DNA of 64,000 nt, taken from NCBI GenBank assembly GCA_003013855.2, contig ML058453.1, positions 4,147,861 to 4,211,860 of the forward strand. Reading direction: 5' to 3'. How positions within the stretch are numbered: the first letter of the stretch is position 1; each line of letters opens with the position of its first letter. This DNA comes from Liriodendron chinense. Lineage: Eukaryota > Streptophyta > Magnoliopsida > Magnoliales > Magnoliaceae. The translations under genes were made by a program, and so were the position numbers. Under the pieces are notes generated by a model. That model had not been told where the DNA came from, made no database searches, and saw nothing but the letters and a program-made list of their open reading frames with translations. Of the stretch, positions 45,401-57,016 are shown piece by piece.

Positions 45401-48400
45401 TTTCAGTTTCTTAGGAACATCACAATCTACTGAATCAAGCTTCCTAATATAACTCAGTAGTCAGTACTTGCTGAACTACATGTCTGAAAACTGCAAGCAT
45501 TTAAATTTTTGGATATTTCTTTTGAAAAAGTGGATAACTGACTAACCAGGAGGCTTTGCAATGAAGCTCAAGACCCGATTAACAAAATTTCCCTAAGTTA
45601 TTCAGCAACTCGCTGTTTAGTTTGGCCTGCAAGTCTGTCCATGTAAACAATGTGTCTGACACCTGATATCATACAAAGCAATAAGAATTTGCAATCACTC
45701 TAGCAGAGAGCAATCAAGTAAACATCAACTGGCAGTCGGGCAAGCAAAACTACATGAGGTATTGACAGAACTCACCTCTGGCCTATTAGTTAGTAAGTAG
45801 TATCGCCATACTTCTGTAGGAATCTGTGTATCCTTTGCATCATTACCAAAAACTCCCACACCCTTACTTTTGGAGAACTTTCCTGCAGACATAGCTCGCA
45901 GCAGAATGCCAAGCAAAATAAGACTAAGCAGTCCAATAAGTCAACAACCATAGGATTGATATACAACCTAGCTAAAACACTAAGGGCCTGTTTGATTTTT
46001 CAATTTCTTTGTAAATACCATGGAAATCAGCATTTATTACTTTCTTTCCTGTTTGAAAAGTTGGAGTAATTTCTGCCTCGATAAACAGTCCAAAAGAAGT
46101 GGTTTTAAATTATGGGCCCCACAGTGATATATATGATTTATCTGCACCATCCATCAATTTTACTATAATATTTTAAGGCACGAGCCAAAAAAATGAGGCA
46201 GATCCAACACTCAAGTGGCCCACACCAAAGGAAACAGCGGACCGAAGAAGTTTTTAACGATAGGTATTCGATTCCCTTTTTTCTGTGGTTTGGTCCACTT
46301 GAGCTTTGGATCTGCCTCATTTTTTGGACATGATAGATATTCATCTGGAAAAATAGATGGACGGTGTGGATAATCCATATATATCACAGTGTTTTAAATA
46401 GCTACGCTATGTAGCGTGTAGCTTACGCTACGTAGCGTAGCTTAGCCTAAACGCTACGTAGCTCATGAAAATAGCTTAAGTTGCAGTGTAGCCTATGCTA
46501 CATGATTAATTTGGATACGCTACACGCTTCATAGACTACACTACACGCTACATAGCTCACATTACAAGTCATTTTTCACAATAACATTAAAATCAATCAT
46601 TAAAAATGATTTGTTGCATAATTCTATTTCAATGAAAATTCATTAGTCTTTTCGATGCTTATAGTAAAATAATATAAGAAATAGTTTTAAATCAGTTTTG
46701 TTGCTCTTTCTTCACTTTTATACTTAATCATTACCCTTGCTATTACTTTAGGTTGCATTTGTCGCACCAAATAGCATGAAATTTTGTTAAATTTTATTAT
46801 TAATCATCTAATTTGGTGCAACGAAGTGCAACCTTGATTAAAAATCTAAGTGTTGTGTAGCTTACGCTACACGCTATGTAGCTTACGCCTCACGCTTCAG
46901 AGAGGTAAAGGCTATGCTACACGCTATTCGCTATTTAAAACACTGATATATCATGGTGGGCCCCACCTATATTTTGCACTCTCCTCGATTTTAACAATGA
47001 AAAAGCAAGCCGTCAAATCAGGCATGGAGAATGGTGTGGTAATTTCCTAAGGAAATAATCATTACACATTTGCATTGCATTTACCCTGTATTTGAAAAAT
47101 CAAACAGGCCCTAAAAGAACTGAAACATCACAAAATATGGTAGACACTTCGGCCTTACTTATGATTTTGCATGACTGCCAATACAAAGAACAATGATTAA
47201 TACGCAAGCAGACCTGCTTCATAGTTCAAATATTCTGTGACACTGATAGTCTTCATCAACGTCCAGTTTTCACCAGTTCCAAGAAGTGTTGAAGGAAACA
47301 TAACCTGGGTTAGAATATCAAGAAAACCTGAGCCACGAAATGATGGACCAAATTTTACGAAGCATCATCACACACTCGTAAAGAAACAAAAACATTAGTT
47401 TGACAAAGTAACCTAATAAAATTATGGTCATCAGGAAAAGGTCAGAAGGACAACATGCTTTCTTACCGTGTGGAATGGCACATTATCCTTGCCCATAAAT
47501 TGATACAACTCCACATTTTCAGGATTCTTCCACCACTTCTCCCAGTCAGGGGTATAGCATGAGGTGATTGAGACATATCCAATTGGTGCATCAAACCATA
47601 CATAAAAAACCTAAACAACATATTGTTAGAGAACACAATCATATTGTGAAATGAAACCATAAACGTTTAAGATAATTTAACAGAGATCTAGCATGCTTTC
47701 ATAAAATCACAGGTAACGTGGTTTTTGCCTCAACAAGAAATAGAAACAGAGTAGAGAAACATGACATAGGTGTGCCAGTGTGTGTAGACACAGTTGAAAT
47801 GATGTTACTAAACCTTATCTTTAAACTTCTCATGTGGAACAGGCACACCCCACTTAAGATCCCTGGTGATACAACGGGGTTTCAATCCTTCCTTTAGCCA
47901 TGCTTGTGTCGCTTGGATAGCATTTTGACTCCAAGATCCAACCACTGACATATTGTTGATATACTCTTCCAATTTATCCTTCAGAAGTGGCAGCTCTAGA
48001 AACAAGTGATCTGTATCACGAATACGTGGAGTGTTCTGACACACCTACAAGAAAAACAAGCTCAAGAATAAATTAAGCGCAAACAGAAGAGCAATGTATC
48101 TCATTCTAGACTTCTCCACAACAAACATGTCATAGTTTTAGACTCCAGGCCAACAGAAAATCACCAACCTCACTCATCACAAATAATGTTCTCATCGAGC
48201 AAACATGAAAAATTAAAGGTGTGATCTCATTGAATAAGAAGACATTATGTACCTTGCATCTAGGATCCTTCAGCTCGGTAGGATTCAACAACTTCCCACA
48301 TTGTTCACATTGGTCCCCTCGAGCAGACTCATAATTACAATCTTTTGTGGGGCAAATGCCCTCCACCAGCCGGTCAGCCAGGAAGCGCTTGCATGTATCA

Positions 48401-49103
48401 CAATAAAGCTGCATTACAGTTGGAAATAAAGGTAAATTAAAAGTCAGTTCTGCACATAATAAAGGATGCCATTTGAAGTCCAAGTTAGCAGTGGAAAAGT
48501 CCCACCAATGAGGAAAAAGTATGAGAAACGTAAAACTAACACTTTGCCCTTGGAATGCACCGAAGTCCAAAACAACATCCATGCACGCCCACACCCAAAA
48601 AAAGAAAAAAGGAAAAAGAAAGGTACCTGCTGCATTGTGTTTTCAGGAAAGCCAATTGTTCTCCATCAGTTTCTTGAATATTGCTTGGCAAACTTCTGTC
48701 TGCTGGGGACTCGATGTACGTCCAAACTCATCAAAACTTATATCAAACCAATCATAGACCTCCTTGTGAATTGTGTGGTATCTACAAAGAAGCATACCCA
48801 AGTTTAAGAAGCGGCATAGATACAGAATGCAAAAATGTTAACGTGAATATGAAAAACAAGAAGAGGCCACCTTTGGTATAGAAAAATGAATACAAGAGCA
48901 ATCCTACAATGAAGATTAGCAAGACCTTGTTTATCAGCAAAACAAAATGCAACACTTGTGTGTCAATGCATGACAGATTTCATGGAGATCGATGGCCTCA
49001 TATTGGCAATGAACCACTGCCAACGCCCCCTACTTACTTAATGGAGTTCTTTGTATCTTCACTTGACTTTTTTTTTTTTTTTGACAAGCATCACTTGCCT
49101 TAA

Positions 49104-49143
<40 letters not shown>

Positions 49144-52100
49144 TTTACTTAACTTGAGGTAGATTTTTTTTTTTTTTTTTTGAAAGATGATGAATTTTAT
49201 TAGAACCAAAAGTCAAAGAGGAACTCTAAGGAGAAATACAACCAAGAGGGCTAAACAAAGGGGAAGGGGGGGGGGGAAGACAAAAAAAAAAAAACTCATC
49301 GCAGATCTTTATACAAGAAGCCCAACCCAGAACATCAAACTTAGCCCTTCTACTTGCTCCTACTTTGGAAACACCGATTATTTCTCTCCCCCCACAAAGC
49401 CCACATTCCTACTAGAAGGGCTAGCTTCCAAAGCAGCCTCCCCTTTTTCCCAACCCCACCACCATGCCACACTAGAAGAAGGCCTTCAAGGATCCTGACA
49501 TCACCCATGAAGTTTTGAAAGCTTCAAAGAAATTCACCCACACCCCTCTAACAAAAGGATAGTGGGTAAATAGATGGTCCATTGATTCCGTGCATCTCGC
49601 ATACACATCACACAAATATTGGGAATCACTATCTTCCTCTTCCAAAGGTTATCTATAATGAGCACCTTTATCCTACCTGCCAACCAAGCAAAGGTCGCCA
49701 CCTTTGGGGGGGACCCTTGAATCAACCCATAGAAAGCCCAAACTAGAAACCAACCCAATACTTCCTTTTCAAAACCAACACATCTCTCTCATCCAAAGAG
49801 GGGCGATGATGATGAAGCTGCACCAAAAGCCAAATGTCTCATCCACTGCCTCATCCATCAAATTCCTTCAGCATGGGGGAAAAACCAAACCACCTCATCG
49901 TCGGAATGCGATAAGCATCGAACGATGGGGAGATTTACTTCCGAACATAATCTAATTGGCCTCAAAACTTAGCATCACGTTCCTTATCTCTAATCCATGC
50001 ACCCTCCCAAAATTGGATCCTCCTACCATGCCCTAGAGAGAACCCTACCCTCCTTAGACTTAGTTGCCAACCTAACAACCCCTTTCCACAACACTGAAGC
50101 CCTACATAAAGATGAGTTTATCGTCCACCATCCAACTCCTTCGCCTCGTATTTCGAAACAATCACGTCTCTCTATAATCTACCATCTTCAGTGCCAAACC
50201 CCCACGACCACGTGTCTAACGATGCAAGATTCATTTGCTTCAACTTCCTTATACCTTCTCCCCCTTCCTCATAAGATTTACATGCATCTTCCCAACTTAG
50301 TAAGTGGAACTTTTGTTTTACCTCGGCTCCTTGCCACAAAAAGTTCCATCTCAATTTCTCCAACATTTCCAAGATAGACTTTGGACACTTAGAGAGACAT
50401 GAAGTTTTCAACAAGGCAGCTTTAATAAGCATTAACATAACTCCCAATGATAACCCTCTCCTGCAGGTGTTTCACCGGCTTACCAACGCATAATGGAAGG
50501 ATGAGATATGTAGAAGGAAAAGATCCCACACAACAGCCAAACACCTCAAGAAATCTTACCGCCTCATCCTTGGATATACAAACCCCCAACATCTTACTTT
50601 TTAGGATGCTCACATTCAACCTAAAACCACTTCAAAGCATTTCACTATTTTCCTCAAATTATCCACCTTCTCTTCATTAGTGTCACAGAAAAGAATGATA
50701 GCATCAATAAACTAGAAATGGAAAATCTAGAACTCCGCATTCTCCACCCTAAATCTACTAATAAAACCCAAAGAAAAGCCTTTGTCCAACATCTTGCTAA
50801 GTGCTTCCGCTACCACCAATGAATAAACAGGACAAAAGCGAATCCACGTGCCGAAGACCTCTAGAAGCCTTATAGAAACCTCTCAGAGACCCATTCACCA
50901 ACACAAGATTTGGTCGACCGAACACATTCTTACACTCACTTCCTCCATCTCTGCCCACAGCTCAATCACCCCAACATGTAATCTAGAAAATCCAACCAAC
51001 ATGGTCGTATGTTTTCTCTAAATCGAGCTTGCAAATAAGTCTTTTTTTCTTCCCTATGCCGTGAATCAATACACTCTATGGGCAATTAGCATACTAACCA
51101 ACATCTATCTCCCAACAATAAATGTGCCTAGGACGCTAGAGAAAACCTTCACTAGAGCCAATAAAAACCTGGTCACCAAAATTTAGATAATTAGTCTAAT
51201 GGGCTTAAAGTATCTTAAGCATTCGGCACCTTTTTTCAAGATGCTTGCAACGAAGGAAGCACCTAGCTCCGATGTTAAGCAGGCCATTATTAAAAATAAA
51301 ATAAAATAACTCCACGATTTTTTTTAGTAAATTGACCTTCACCAACTCCCAAAAATAAAATTAAAAAAAAAAAAAAGAACACTAAGCGATCACCATTAGG
51401 CCCTGGGTCCCCATCTCTACCCAATGCTTCCACCACCGCTTTGACTTCCTCCTCTGATACCGGCTTCTCCGAGGGCCCAACCTCCTCATCAAATAGATTA
51501 TTAAATGATAAATTGTTTAGCCGCAGCCGCACCCAACTCTCACCCGTGAGCAAATGCTTGTAGATTTGGATAATGATGGTGCCACACACTTAAGACTTTT
51601 CTTCCACCCTCATTTCGTCCATTAAAATACCTTGAATCCTATTGGCCCTAACCCGAGCACTTGCAATTCCATGGAAGAACTCCGTATTTTTGTCACCTTA
51701 TTTAAGCCACATAGCTCTAAAGCACTGCCTGCATTTTATCTCCTCCTCTTTTAGCTGATTCATGTAGTCTAACGAGAGTTATTCCTAGTGGTTATCTCCT
51801 GTGGTAGCCCTCCCCCCTTCCTCAAGGTTAAAAGCTTGAATATCCCAAAGAACCTTCACCTCCCTCTTCCCTAAAACCTCTTCCTTCCACTTGATAATAT
51901 GCCCTTTAAGAAGCTTGAGTTGCTAAAAGAGCTTGAAGCCTACACGACCCTCAACAAAAAAAAAGATTGCCACCACTCCTTTACCAAACTTGGAAATCCC
52001 TCCACCTCTAGACACATCAGTTCAAATCTAAATGACCTCGGGCCCTAATCCTCATCCTATACCTCCAGAATTATTGGGCAATGATCTAGAAATGGTCTCA

Positions 52101-54738
52101 AGAGACACCTCCTCTATTATTGGGCAATGACCATGATCAACATCTGCCCCTCGTTGTCTCTTGCCTCGGAACCCGAACCACAATCCCCTAGAGATTGACC
52201 GCCTTTCGATCAAGGATCTCACTAATAAGAGCCGAACGCCATTTGAATTGATTGGAACAGAGGAATCAATCTTTGTTGTGAGGCTCTGCTCCAACTCTTC
52301 AGCTATCTCCCAACTGCTGCTCATCGGACATGCTACAAGATTAGGTACCACGAACTTGACTCTATCGTCGAATAAAAAGGTATCATTCTCACACATGAGG
52401 TGACTTATGACATCAGTTACACAAGCAACAAGGGAGAGGGATTTTGCATGAGTGGGAAGGGATACATGTGTCGGCCATCCAAACCAAGCCTCGTCTAGGA
52501 CAAATGCTCTCCTCTTCGGAGTGTATTCACCATTTACTCCGCTCTCCGATCGAGGCTCAACATATGGCCCAAGCCTCTGTCGCCCCTTCACTGACATGAC
52601 ACACATGCAAAGTACATGGCAGGCAATCACCATCCATCTCGCCACCTACTCTCAACATGCTCATGATCATCCCATGCGCTGCCTAAACCTCATTCGAGAC
52701 CACATCTTCCCTGACACGAACAGGAGTACATGGCAGGCTCCCCAGCGACTCAGTTCCAAACTGGGCAACTGCCCTTCTATAAGTACAGAACATCATCGCT
52801 TCCTCGCCAGGCTAGAGTATTGTCTGGGTACGTTGCGAGGGAGCAGCCTTCTTCGCTCCACCTACCACCTGCGTGCCACTCAATGGTGCACGTGGCGAGT
52901 CCATCAAAAGGTAATCAGCCAGTAGATGTGTATCCTTGCTAACTTTCGCATGTTACTCTTGTTTAAACATTTAAAAGGATGTATGTTTAAATTCTAGTTA
53001 ATCAGTCTTCCTCATTTTTTTTTTCGCACGGAAATATTGTGTTATTAACATTATAGCATGGTGAAACAAATGTTGGAAAATACGACAGCTTTTAAGATTT
53101 CAATGTTATTTTCCTACCGAATCAAAACTCTGCCATATTTAACCAGCAAAATCTCAATATGAGGAAGACACCCATTTCACCTCTCTCATGTGATTCCAAA
53201 TAATTTCATCAACACCTAGTTGCTGCAAAATATTTACGGAGATTTTAAACATCCACTTTTCTGTCTCTATTGGCTATCCATGGGGAATCTGATATGACAG
53301 CCATCAGCTTATATATTATATAATTTCATCTATGACTGTGTTTGGAAATTTCCCATTATATCTTCTAAGGCTTGTAAATTTGCCTCTTTATTCTAACTTC
53401 TATTGATTTATTTCCTCTTTGATAATATAAGGAAAAGGTAAATATACATCCACAACTTTAACACTCTACTGAATTGAGTTAATTTGTAATAAGATAAATT
53501 ATGTGGAGCATTATCATGACGTTTTGCAAAGCTAGTATCTTTGTCAGAGCAAATGAATTTCAATTCCCATTGCAGGTTGTTTAGAACTTTATAACATGCT
53601 CCCCACAAACACAAGTTTGATTCTCCTCCCTGTGCTTTACCTGATGCACATGGTTTGCGGGTGATTGCGTGCATCCGCATGGATTTGTCTCACCTTAAAA
53701 AGGGGCAGGGACGCACTGTAGTCATAAAAAAATAAAATAACATTTTTTATAACTTCTATCAATAGGAAAATGATTGATGGTCCTGAGACTGCTTGAAATA
53801 ATAGTCCATCAGACATGGGGCTGACTGTCCGTGATGAGAAACCACTCATCCTGTGTGCCCCACCACAGACAGCCCACAGTACAAAAGTCCAACTGATTGG
53901 TCAACCCATTCGGTCTCACCATAGACCACAAATGGATACTAAAACTAAAAGGCTATTGCTCACGTTCTTCAACCAGAAAAACAGAAGTCTTTTACGTGTA
54001 TGGGGAGGATCTTCCAATTGGTACAATTTTTGCAACATGGTGCATCCATGAGAAGATCCACCAAAAATTCTTCCTATCACTAAGGTAGGGTCCCATGTAC
54101 GGAGAGTGGCCAAAGGACTACAATTTCAGGTAGTTTGATGAATTACTAAACCTGTCTCTCAATCTAACTAAAAAACAGCCCTCGTCCTCTGTTTATTGGA
54201 AACTTTCTACTCTGTAATACCAATTGTCGGTTAAAACTCCATACTCTCAAAATGGATGTGTATTTCCATTTATCAATGCATGTATCCTACATAAGTATAA
54301 AAAACACAACTCATCTCCTTATAGAGATGCCACAACATGAATATTACGAGAATTCATATTCAATTAGAAAGGCAATGAAAGATCCAACTCACTTATCACA
54401 GATCTGCTGAGGTGTGCAGTTCTCCTCCAAGGCCTTCGTCTCCGTCGCCGTCCCGTACTCATCCGTTCCACACATGTATATAGTGTTGTAGCCGCGAAGG
54501 CGGCAGTAGCGAGCAAAGACATCGGCGCTCAAAACACCTAGAATTCAGAGAGAGAGATTAATCAATTGAAGAAATACACAGAGACAAAAACCTTTCTCAG
54601 AGATATAGAGAGAGGGAGAGAGATACATCCGATGATATTGCCGAGATGAGGGACGTTGTTGACGTAGGGAAGGGCGCTGGTTATCAAGATGTTTCTCTGG
54701 CCAGGGATTGGGAGTTTCGGAGCGGTCCGATCTCCCAT
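39480..54738 (-). CDS. Methionyl-tRNA synthetase, cytosolic type, 17 exons with four frame breaks
   Basis: Charges tRNA-Met with methionine (class I). Exons: 54627-54738, 54393-54537, 48627-48781, 48253-48408, 47814-48044, 47467-47610, 47214-47304, 45776-45882, 45547-45662, 45224-45342, 44972-45037, 44763-44891, 44473-44616, 44099-44219, 40900-41133, 40687-40788, 39480-39711. All splice at GT-AG, giving 799 residues if four extra bases are ignored. Domains: HIGH-type motif (VPHLGN, residue 30); zinc-knuckle CDTCKRFL..CP..CNYE..CEQCGK; FMGKDNVPFHT; KMSKS-type KFSKS; anticodon domain; lysine-rich linker; C-terminal EMAPII/Arc1p tRNA-binding domain (SRLDIRVG, TVVSGLVKYIPLEEMQ, CNLKPATMRG). Each break is one added base: about 48645, 45590, 41090 and 39635. 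There is no organelle presequence. It is either a pseudogene or a good gene with consensus errors; the complete intact splicing pattern favours the latter. Confidence 0.93.
42230..42826. repeat. Tandem duplication, about 307 bp, in a MetRS intron
   Basis: Units 42230-42536 and 42537-42826 both begin CCCAATTTCTTG and contain TTCTGGATGTGTTGGATTCC, GAGCAGAGTTGTAGAATAAC and CCTACATCTCCAGATAAATT. There are a few substitutions and one short gap between copies. Confidence 0.92.
42997..43945. repeat. Tandem duplication, about 474 bp, in the same MetRS intron
   Basis: Units from about 42997 and 43471 both begin TTTCAGACAAAACAGAAG and contain CATCCTTTGGTGGACAAATT and GGGCACCTCGGAATAAACAT. They are nearly identical, so this is a recent event. 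Confidence 0.92.
44391..44484. repeat. T26 / 24-bp repeat / A19 / 24-bp repeat at a splice donor
   Basis: A T-run (44391-44416) and an A-run (44442-44460) flank one copy of a 24-bp word (44421-44444, GTTATGAAATACCAT then GACTTTAAA). The second copy (44461-44484) covers the real exon-13 donor of MetRS. Three mismatches separate the two copies. Confidence 0.85.
46110..46962. mobile_element. GGGCCCAC-TGATG MITE split by an insertion
   Basis: Left part (46110-46386) starts ATGGGCCCCACAGTGATATA and ends AGATGGACGGTGTGGATAAT then CCATATATATCA. The remaining end (ATATATCATGGTGGGCCCCA) resumes at 46946, beyond the nested 559-bp element. With the insert removed the two ends pair as inverted repeats. 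Confidence 0.85.
46387..46945. mobile_element. hAT-like MITE with TACGCTAC subterminal repeats
   Basis: Exact 15-bp inverted ends CAGTGTTTTAAATAG / CTATTTAAAACACTG and a perfect 8-bp duplication ATATATCA on both sides (46379-46386 and 46946-46953). The 8-bp duplication and CA..TG ends fit the hAT superfamily. Both subterminal regions carry clustered TACGCTACGTAGC-type words in both orientations. No coding. Confidence 0.9.
49109..49142. repeat. (GT)n microsatellite
   Basis: About 17 GT units, close to the 3' end of the LINE in a MetRS intron. Confidence 0.95.
49165..52645 (-). mobile_element. LINE (L1-type) retrotransposon remnant in the long MetRS intron
   Basis: Minus-strand element. On the plus strand its 3' end appears as a T-run (49165-49182), i.e. 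a poly(A) tail, followed by TGAAAGATGATGAATTTTAT. Protein pieces in order: a PSEKPVSEEEVKAVVEALGR segment before the RT palm (51290-51589); RNFLWQG-like LRWNFLWQGAEVKQKFHLLS (50172-50447); MWALWGERNNR and the zf-RVT domain (SPPKVATFAWLAGRIKVLII, NICVMC, 49534-49758). 52052-52645 is an open stretch that may be the ORF1 end. Frames are broken throughout and the endonuclease is not recognisable. Confidence 0.85.
52646..54392. other. Rest of the 5.6-kb MetRS intron
   Basis: No gene is seen. It is AT-rich. 53810-54110 carries a diverged repeat (TGTGCCCCACCACAGAC, then GGTGCATCCATGAGAAGATC). Confidence 0.4.
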
Positions 54739-54960
54739 GGTATCCCTTTTCTAGGGTTAGGGCTTTCTTTCTGCAGATGGGAGAGAGATGAAAGATGAGA
54801 GATGGGACGACCGCCGGAGTTTTCTGCAGAAGCAGTTGAAATGATGCTGAGAAATGAGAAATTTCAGTGACGAGAGAGCGAAACAGAGAGGGACGTTAGT
54901 TTAAAGACTTAGGGCAAGAGAAAGACAAAAATGAGGGCGCGGATTTCCTGCAATGCCTTG
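54739..54960 (-). promoter_or_regulatory. MetRS leader and proximal promoter
   Basis: 222 bases between the ATG and the long inverted-repeat MITE. Contains CTCTC-rich sequence on the minus strand (GAGAGAG on the plus strand), common in plant housekeeping 5' leaders. No convincing TATA box. Confidence 0.35.
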
Positions 54961-55436
54961 CGCAGGAAGTTCCTGCGCTGGGAACCAAGGTGGGGCCCAC
55001 AGTGATTTTTTTTTTATGAATCCACCCCGTCCATCTGTTTTGGGAGCTCATTTTAGAGCATGAGAACAAAAATAAACCGGATCCAAGGCTCAAGTGGGCC
55101 TCACTAAAAGAAAAGGTGGGTAGGTAAATTACTACCGTTGAAACCTCCCTGGGGTCCGCACTGATGTTTATATGACATCCATAGCGTCACTACTACTGGG
55201 ATTAACTGGAAACACAAATATTATCCTGATTCGTAACTCCTGTGGCTCCACAAATATTTCAACTGTGGACGTTTAATCCTCACGTTTTCGGCCCACTTAT
55301 GTCTTTGATCCGGTTTATTTTTATTCTCATGTACTAATGTACTAAAATGAGCTCCCAAAACGGATGGACCGGGTGGATTCATCAAAAAAATCAATGTGGG
55401 CCCCACCTTAGTTCTCAGTGCAGTAACTTCCTGCGC
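54961..55436. mobile_element. Long-inverted-repeat MITE just upstream of MetRS
   Basis: Left arm: CGCAGGAAGTTCCTGCGCTG, AACCAAGGTGGGGCCCACA, ATGAATCCACCCCGTCCATC, GGGAGCTCATTTTAG, AAAATAAACCGGATC. Right arm is the inverse of the same blocks, in order, ending CAGTAACTTCCTGCG. Arms are about 150 bp with a short middle, so a transcript through it would fold into a long hairpin. Confidence 0.88.
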
Positions 55437-55545
55437 CCGACGAAAATACCCCTTATTCACTTCAAAATTAGGAGAAAAAGTAAAGAAAACATCGCCCGCA
55501 CGCGATTGATGCGCCTGAGCAGGTATTCTAGCAGGCAGGCAATGG

Positions 55546-56081
55546 AGCGGATTAGGTGTTCCCCGGTAACACCCATAGTGGGTGTTATTCTTACCGTGGG
55601 GACCACATTGATGATTTATTATATATCCACACCGTTAATCTGTTTATTAAGCCCATTTAATAATTTTTGTAAAAAAAATTAAGAATATCCAAATCTCAAA
55701 TAGACCACACTACAGGAAACAGTGATGATTAAGTATCTCACCATTAAAAATTCCAAAGGGCCCTTCGTAAGGTTGATGAACGTTTTTTTTCCATCCAACT
55801 TTTTGATAATGTTAATAATATCCGGATGAATGTAAAATATAAATATCATATTAATCAAAAACTTTTGTAGCCCACAAAAAGATTTTAATGGCTATTTATC
55901 ACTATTTCTAGTGGTGTAGTTCACTTGAAAATTTTATCTTCTTAATGCTCGGTAAGGTGTTCTAAAATAAGATGAAAAAATAGATAGACGGAGTGGATAT
56001 AAAAATATATATATCAATGTGGGCCCCACACGGTTTGGCTAAAAACCACTAAGGTGTTACCCGGGTGATAGCTAATCCGCT
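55546..56081. mobile_element. MITE, GATTAGGTGTTACCC outer-end subfamily
   Basis: Left AGCGGATTAGGTGTTCCCCG, AGTGGGTGTTATTC, CCGTGGGGACCACATTGATG. Right AATGTGGGCCCCACACGG, ACCACTAAGGTGTTACCCGG, GCTAATCCGCT. The outer arms pair with each other. Superfamily landmarks inside. Confidence 0.85.
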
Positions 56082-56656
56082 CTCCGCAGGCGTTGGTGAT
56101 GGACCAATGGGAGCATAAGCCTTCACGGAGATGTTACGGTAGAATAGAGAGAACTGGAGTAAGATAGAACTATCTCATCACAGTATACGTGGCAAGGTGA
56201 TGCATCAATCAGATCCATCCAACTAGTGATACATATCATGGATTACTTTCTTTCTATCACTGAAGGTTGACTGTTAAACAATTTCGTTAATACCGTCCGA
56301 TTGAATGCCACCGTTCATATGGAGAAGATCATCTGTTTGATGTGTATGTAAAAAAAAAAAAATTCATCCACAGTACAGATAATTAATTGGACGGTCCCAA
56401 TTGATGCTTCGCTCTTTCACTTGTGCTGTGTAGAGATATAGCTACCACGTTTCGGTTCTACCGGCTGCAACATCTCACGCGGGTTCATTTGGAAAGACTG
56501 AGTGGGTGGAACTTTTGTAAGATCCATCCCGTCCATCCGTTAATAGACCTCATTATAACCGTTGAACCCAAAATTCATGATTGTTCACAGTTAAGTTTTA
56601 AGTGATGAACGGCGTTGATGTCATGCACGTTAAGTTTTTCAAACTAGGTTGGTAAG
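56082..56656. other. Gene-free stretch
   Basis: No gene is seen. Diverged repeat words at 56516-56545 (AAGATCCATCCCGTCCATCC). Confidence 0.4.
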
Positions 56657-57016
56657 GAAGCGGAGTGCATCCTGCCCTGCCTAGACGCTAATCCGTCGAG
56701 GCAGCCCTCTGCAGGGGCCAACGTGATGTATGGATTTTATCCACGCCGTCCATACATTTTGGAAGATCATTTTAGGGTCTTTATCCAAAAATGAGGCATA
56801 TCCAAATCTCAAGTAGACCACACGGTGGTACTTGATCTTTAGATTCACCGTGTGGTCCACTTGAGTGTTGGATTTAATTCATTTTTATTTTCCTAGCCTA
56901 AAACTATCTTACAAAATGGATGGACGGAGTGGATAAATTCCATACATCACGGTTGTCCCTTCAGAGCGCTCCCTGGACGGATTAAAGTATAGGTGGGGCA
57001 GGACGCAGTCCGCTTC
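56657..57016. mobile_element. Compact MITE, GAAGCGGACTGCGTCCTGCC outer-end subfamily
   Basis: Arms of about 120 bp: left GAAGCGGAGTGCATCCTGCC, GCTAATCCGTCGAGG, CCTCTGCAGGGGCCAACG, TGATGTATGGATTTTATCCA. Right is the inverse in the same order, ending AGGACGCAGTCCGCTTC. The middle holds a second short inverted pair (CCACACGGTGGTACTTGATC / ATTCACCGTGTGG). Confidence 0.88.

Larger units (their letters stand above)
45984..47111. mobile_element. Tourist-like (PIF/Harbinger) MITE hosting two nested elements
   Basis: Inverted ends GGGCCTGTTTGATTTTTCAA and its exact complement at the other end, flanked by a TAA duplication (45981-45983 and 47112-47114). These are the signature of PIF/Harbinger MITEs. 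It lies in the MetRS intron between exons 47214-47304 and 45776-45882, and contains a GGGCCCAC MITE, which in turn contains a hAT-like element. Confidence 0.88.

Noticed and set aside
48466..48807. Plus-strand frame of 113 codons
   Set aside because: Antisense shadow of MetRS exon 48627-48781 in the same codon register, plus poly(A)-rich intron.
52052..52645. 197-codon minus-strand frame as an independent gene
   Set aside because: Lies inside the LINE remnant in a MetRS intron, has no splice or start context of its own, and fits a LINE ORF1/linker relic better.
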